The position numbers and the translations under genes were made by a program. Positions 62,281 to 64,000 of a stretch of 64,000 nt of DNA are shown here, in pieces. Below the pieces are notes generated by a model that worked only from the letters and a program-made list of their open reading frames with translations, made no database searches and was not told the origin of the DNA. Each line of letters starts with the position of its first letter. The first letter of the stretch is position 1. Source of the DNA: an uncultured Bacteroidota bacterium (GTDB lineage Bacteria; Bacteroidota; Bacteroidia; Chitinophagales; LD1); contig CAIOTH010000020.1 in assembly GCA_903861145.1 (NCBI GenBank), positions 1-64,000 on the forward strand, given 5' to 3'.

Positions 62281-62877
62281 TTATATACCACAACCGGGGC
62301 AATGTGCGGTTCCGTTGGCCAGGGCTATTTCATATTCTTTTACCACGGCATCATGCCATAGATTAAACCGGTGCTCAGTGAAGCGCTTTAGGTCGGCGAA
62401 GGCATCATATTCAGCAAAAGCGCGGCTGTTATAGCGGCCACCGGCAAGGAGCGTTTTAACGAAGTTATCGGCCTCGAAACTGGGGATAGATTTGATTAAC
62501 CAGCGAAGGAATAACTGGTTGTTCTCGAAATCAGAAAATGAGATGGTGTAGGCGTCTGTAAATATCTTTTCTATGGTAAACAGGCCGGTGCTACCGCTAA
62601 GTCTCACCTCGTAAGGTTCACCAAAACCGGCTGCCGTTAACTTCCGCTTTAGTGCACCAACGGAAAGGGTATTTTTACAGAACGCCAGCCGCTGGTGGGT
62701 TTCTGGTTCACCGGTGCTGGTAGTTATGGTATCATGAAATACGGGTTCGGCCTCCATGTATAATATACGTTCCACCCTCACCTTATCTTTATCAAATAAA
62801 GTGGTGAGCGATTGCCAGGGCAGACCTTCCATAAAAACGGTTAACATGTCGTTGCTGAGTTCGGCGGCTATATTCAT
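62281..62877 (-). CDS. Hypothetical protein
   Basis: ORF with start at MNIAAELSND; 3 bp from the preceding gene, likely co-transcribed; C-term HCPGCGI. Confidence 0.55.
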   Translation of the reverse strand: MNIAAELSNDMLTVFMEGLPWQSLTTLFDKDKVRVERILYMEAEPVFHDTITTSTGEPETHQRLAFCKNTLSVGALKRKLTAAGFGEPYEVRLSGSTGLFTIEKIFTDAYTISFSDFENNQLFLRWLIKSIPSFEADNFVKTLLAGGRYNSRAFAEYDAFADLKRFTEHRFNLWHDAVVKEYEIALANGTAHCPGCGI

Positions 62878-63092
62878 CTTGAAATGTTTAGCACAGCAAG
62901 ATAGTGTATGGAATGAAATGAAAGGCGTTGGAAGTTGAGCGAGGCCTATTTTTAATTCAGCAACCTCGGTATACCAAATTTGTGTTTCATTTACCGGGGT
63001 ATATCTGTAAGTTAGCAGCAATTTTAATGCACAACACAACTGAAACTACTACATCAACAGCATCATTAACTCATTGAATTAAAAAACGACAA

Positions 63093-63905
63093 ATGCCAGG
63101 AAGACCACCTAAAGAATTTAAGGAATATTTATGCGAGGCAACTAAAGCACATGTATCCCATCGGGACTATATGGCTTCTCCAGCGACAGCATTTCTCAAA
63201 TATTCTGTGGAGGCAAAAAGTGCGATTGACCTTTGCATAAGAAAATTCCCAACGAACCAAAACGGAGAGTATTCAAGTGACAGTTTAGATAGTTTGCAAC
63301 ACCTTACCACTGCGATACTTCCTGCAATTATGGGACACTTTGAAACCTATCAAAAGAATCTTTTTGCAGGTATGATTGACTTGACCGTTTTCAATTCCAA
63401 TTTTAAAGTTTCATCGTTTGCGAAGAAACTAAATGATGGTGCAATGGGTATTGATATGATACGGCTTTTTGCATATAGGAATATTGGTGCATCCGTAGGT
63501 AGCATTATCGCAGACAATCTCTCAAGCTGGCACGACCCTGAAAGAGTAAACAAACATTTTGGTGCGTTTGGATTCAACTACACATTTTACTCCAATGACG
63601 ATTGCAAAAAATTAAAAGTTCTTTGGCAGTTAAGACATTCAATAGTTCACACGGGTGGTTCAATAACTTTACCTGATGCTCAAAAAGTTGAAGAGCTAAA
63701 AACTTTCGGAGATAGAAAAATTGCCTTTGAGAAAAATTTCATTTTTGAAGTTTCAAGAAAATTACATCCTATTGTTAAACGCTCAACAACTGGTATTGGT
63801 GATGCGTTTAAAGCAAACTTGCATCCAAATCTTGATGCTCCCACGACAAACAAAATCAATAAATTCTTTGAAGTAAAATCAAGTATCGCTACTTGGTTAG
63901 TATAG
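63093..63905 (+). CDS. HEPN-like hypothetical protein
   Basis: All-helical pattern with LWQLRHSIVHTGGSI (RX4H-type motif). Confidence 0.5.
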   Translation: MPGRPPKEFKEYLCEATKAHVSHRDYMASPATAFLKYSVEAKSAIDLCIRKFPTNQNGEYSSDSLDSLQHLTTAILPAIMGHFETYQKNLFAGMIDLTVFNSNFKVSSFAKKLNDGAMGIDMIRLFAYRNIGASVGSIIADNLSSWHDPERVNKHFGAFGFNYTFYSNDDCKKLKVLWQLRHSIVHTGGSITLPDAQKVEELKTFGDRKIAFEKNFIFEVSRKLHPIVKRSTTGIGDAFKANLHPNLDAPTTNKINKFFEVKSSIATWLV

Positions 63906-64000
63906 CTCGACATTTATAGATACCGTTTCATAGGAAAAGCGGCACATATCGCTAAAAAATTAAATGATATATTGAAAAGTGGCTATCTTCAAAGGCAAAA

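Overview
This 64 kb window appears to be chromosomal DNA from a Bacteroidota bacterium. The evidence is multiple C-terminal T9SS-type sorting domains (PNPxxG...G.Y.V), AT-rich leaders and Bacteroidota-type gene families. It mixes three kinds of content. (i) Housekeeping and metabolic genes: kdsA/kdsD, a gluQ-type Glu-Q-RS, katG, an FNR-like oxidoreductase, an FMO, a DUF2723 protein and a GT39. (ii) Very large repetitive surface proteins: a 153-bp tandem-repeat HYR/T9SS protein, a tandem ice-binding (DUF3494) protein, a collagen-like/YadA-head/S74-chaperone protein, BNR/sortilin-like proteins and a PKD-like repeat protein. (iii) An AT-rich accessory tail (about 57.2-64 kb) of mostly unknown genes, including HNH-like and HEPN-like candidates. 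The most notable non-annotated signals are: a ~40-bp element duplicated upstream of two minus-strand transcription units, with a TTTGCA box at identical spacing; two 10-bp-phased direct-repeat arrays in one intergenic region; a breakpoint at ~57.23 kb where a truncated tail-fibre-type N-terminus meets a truncated TPR gene; a GC-rich, structure-prone segment next to it; a degraded histidine-kinase fragment matching the intact kinase 8 kb away; and a dimeric higher-order repeat in the PKD-like protein. No tRNA, rRNA, CRISPR array or intact transposase was recognised. All family assignments are from reading motifs by eye; no searches were run.
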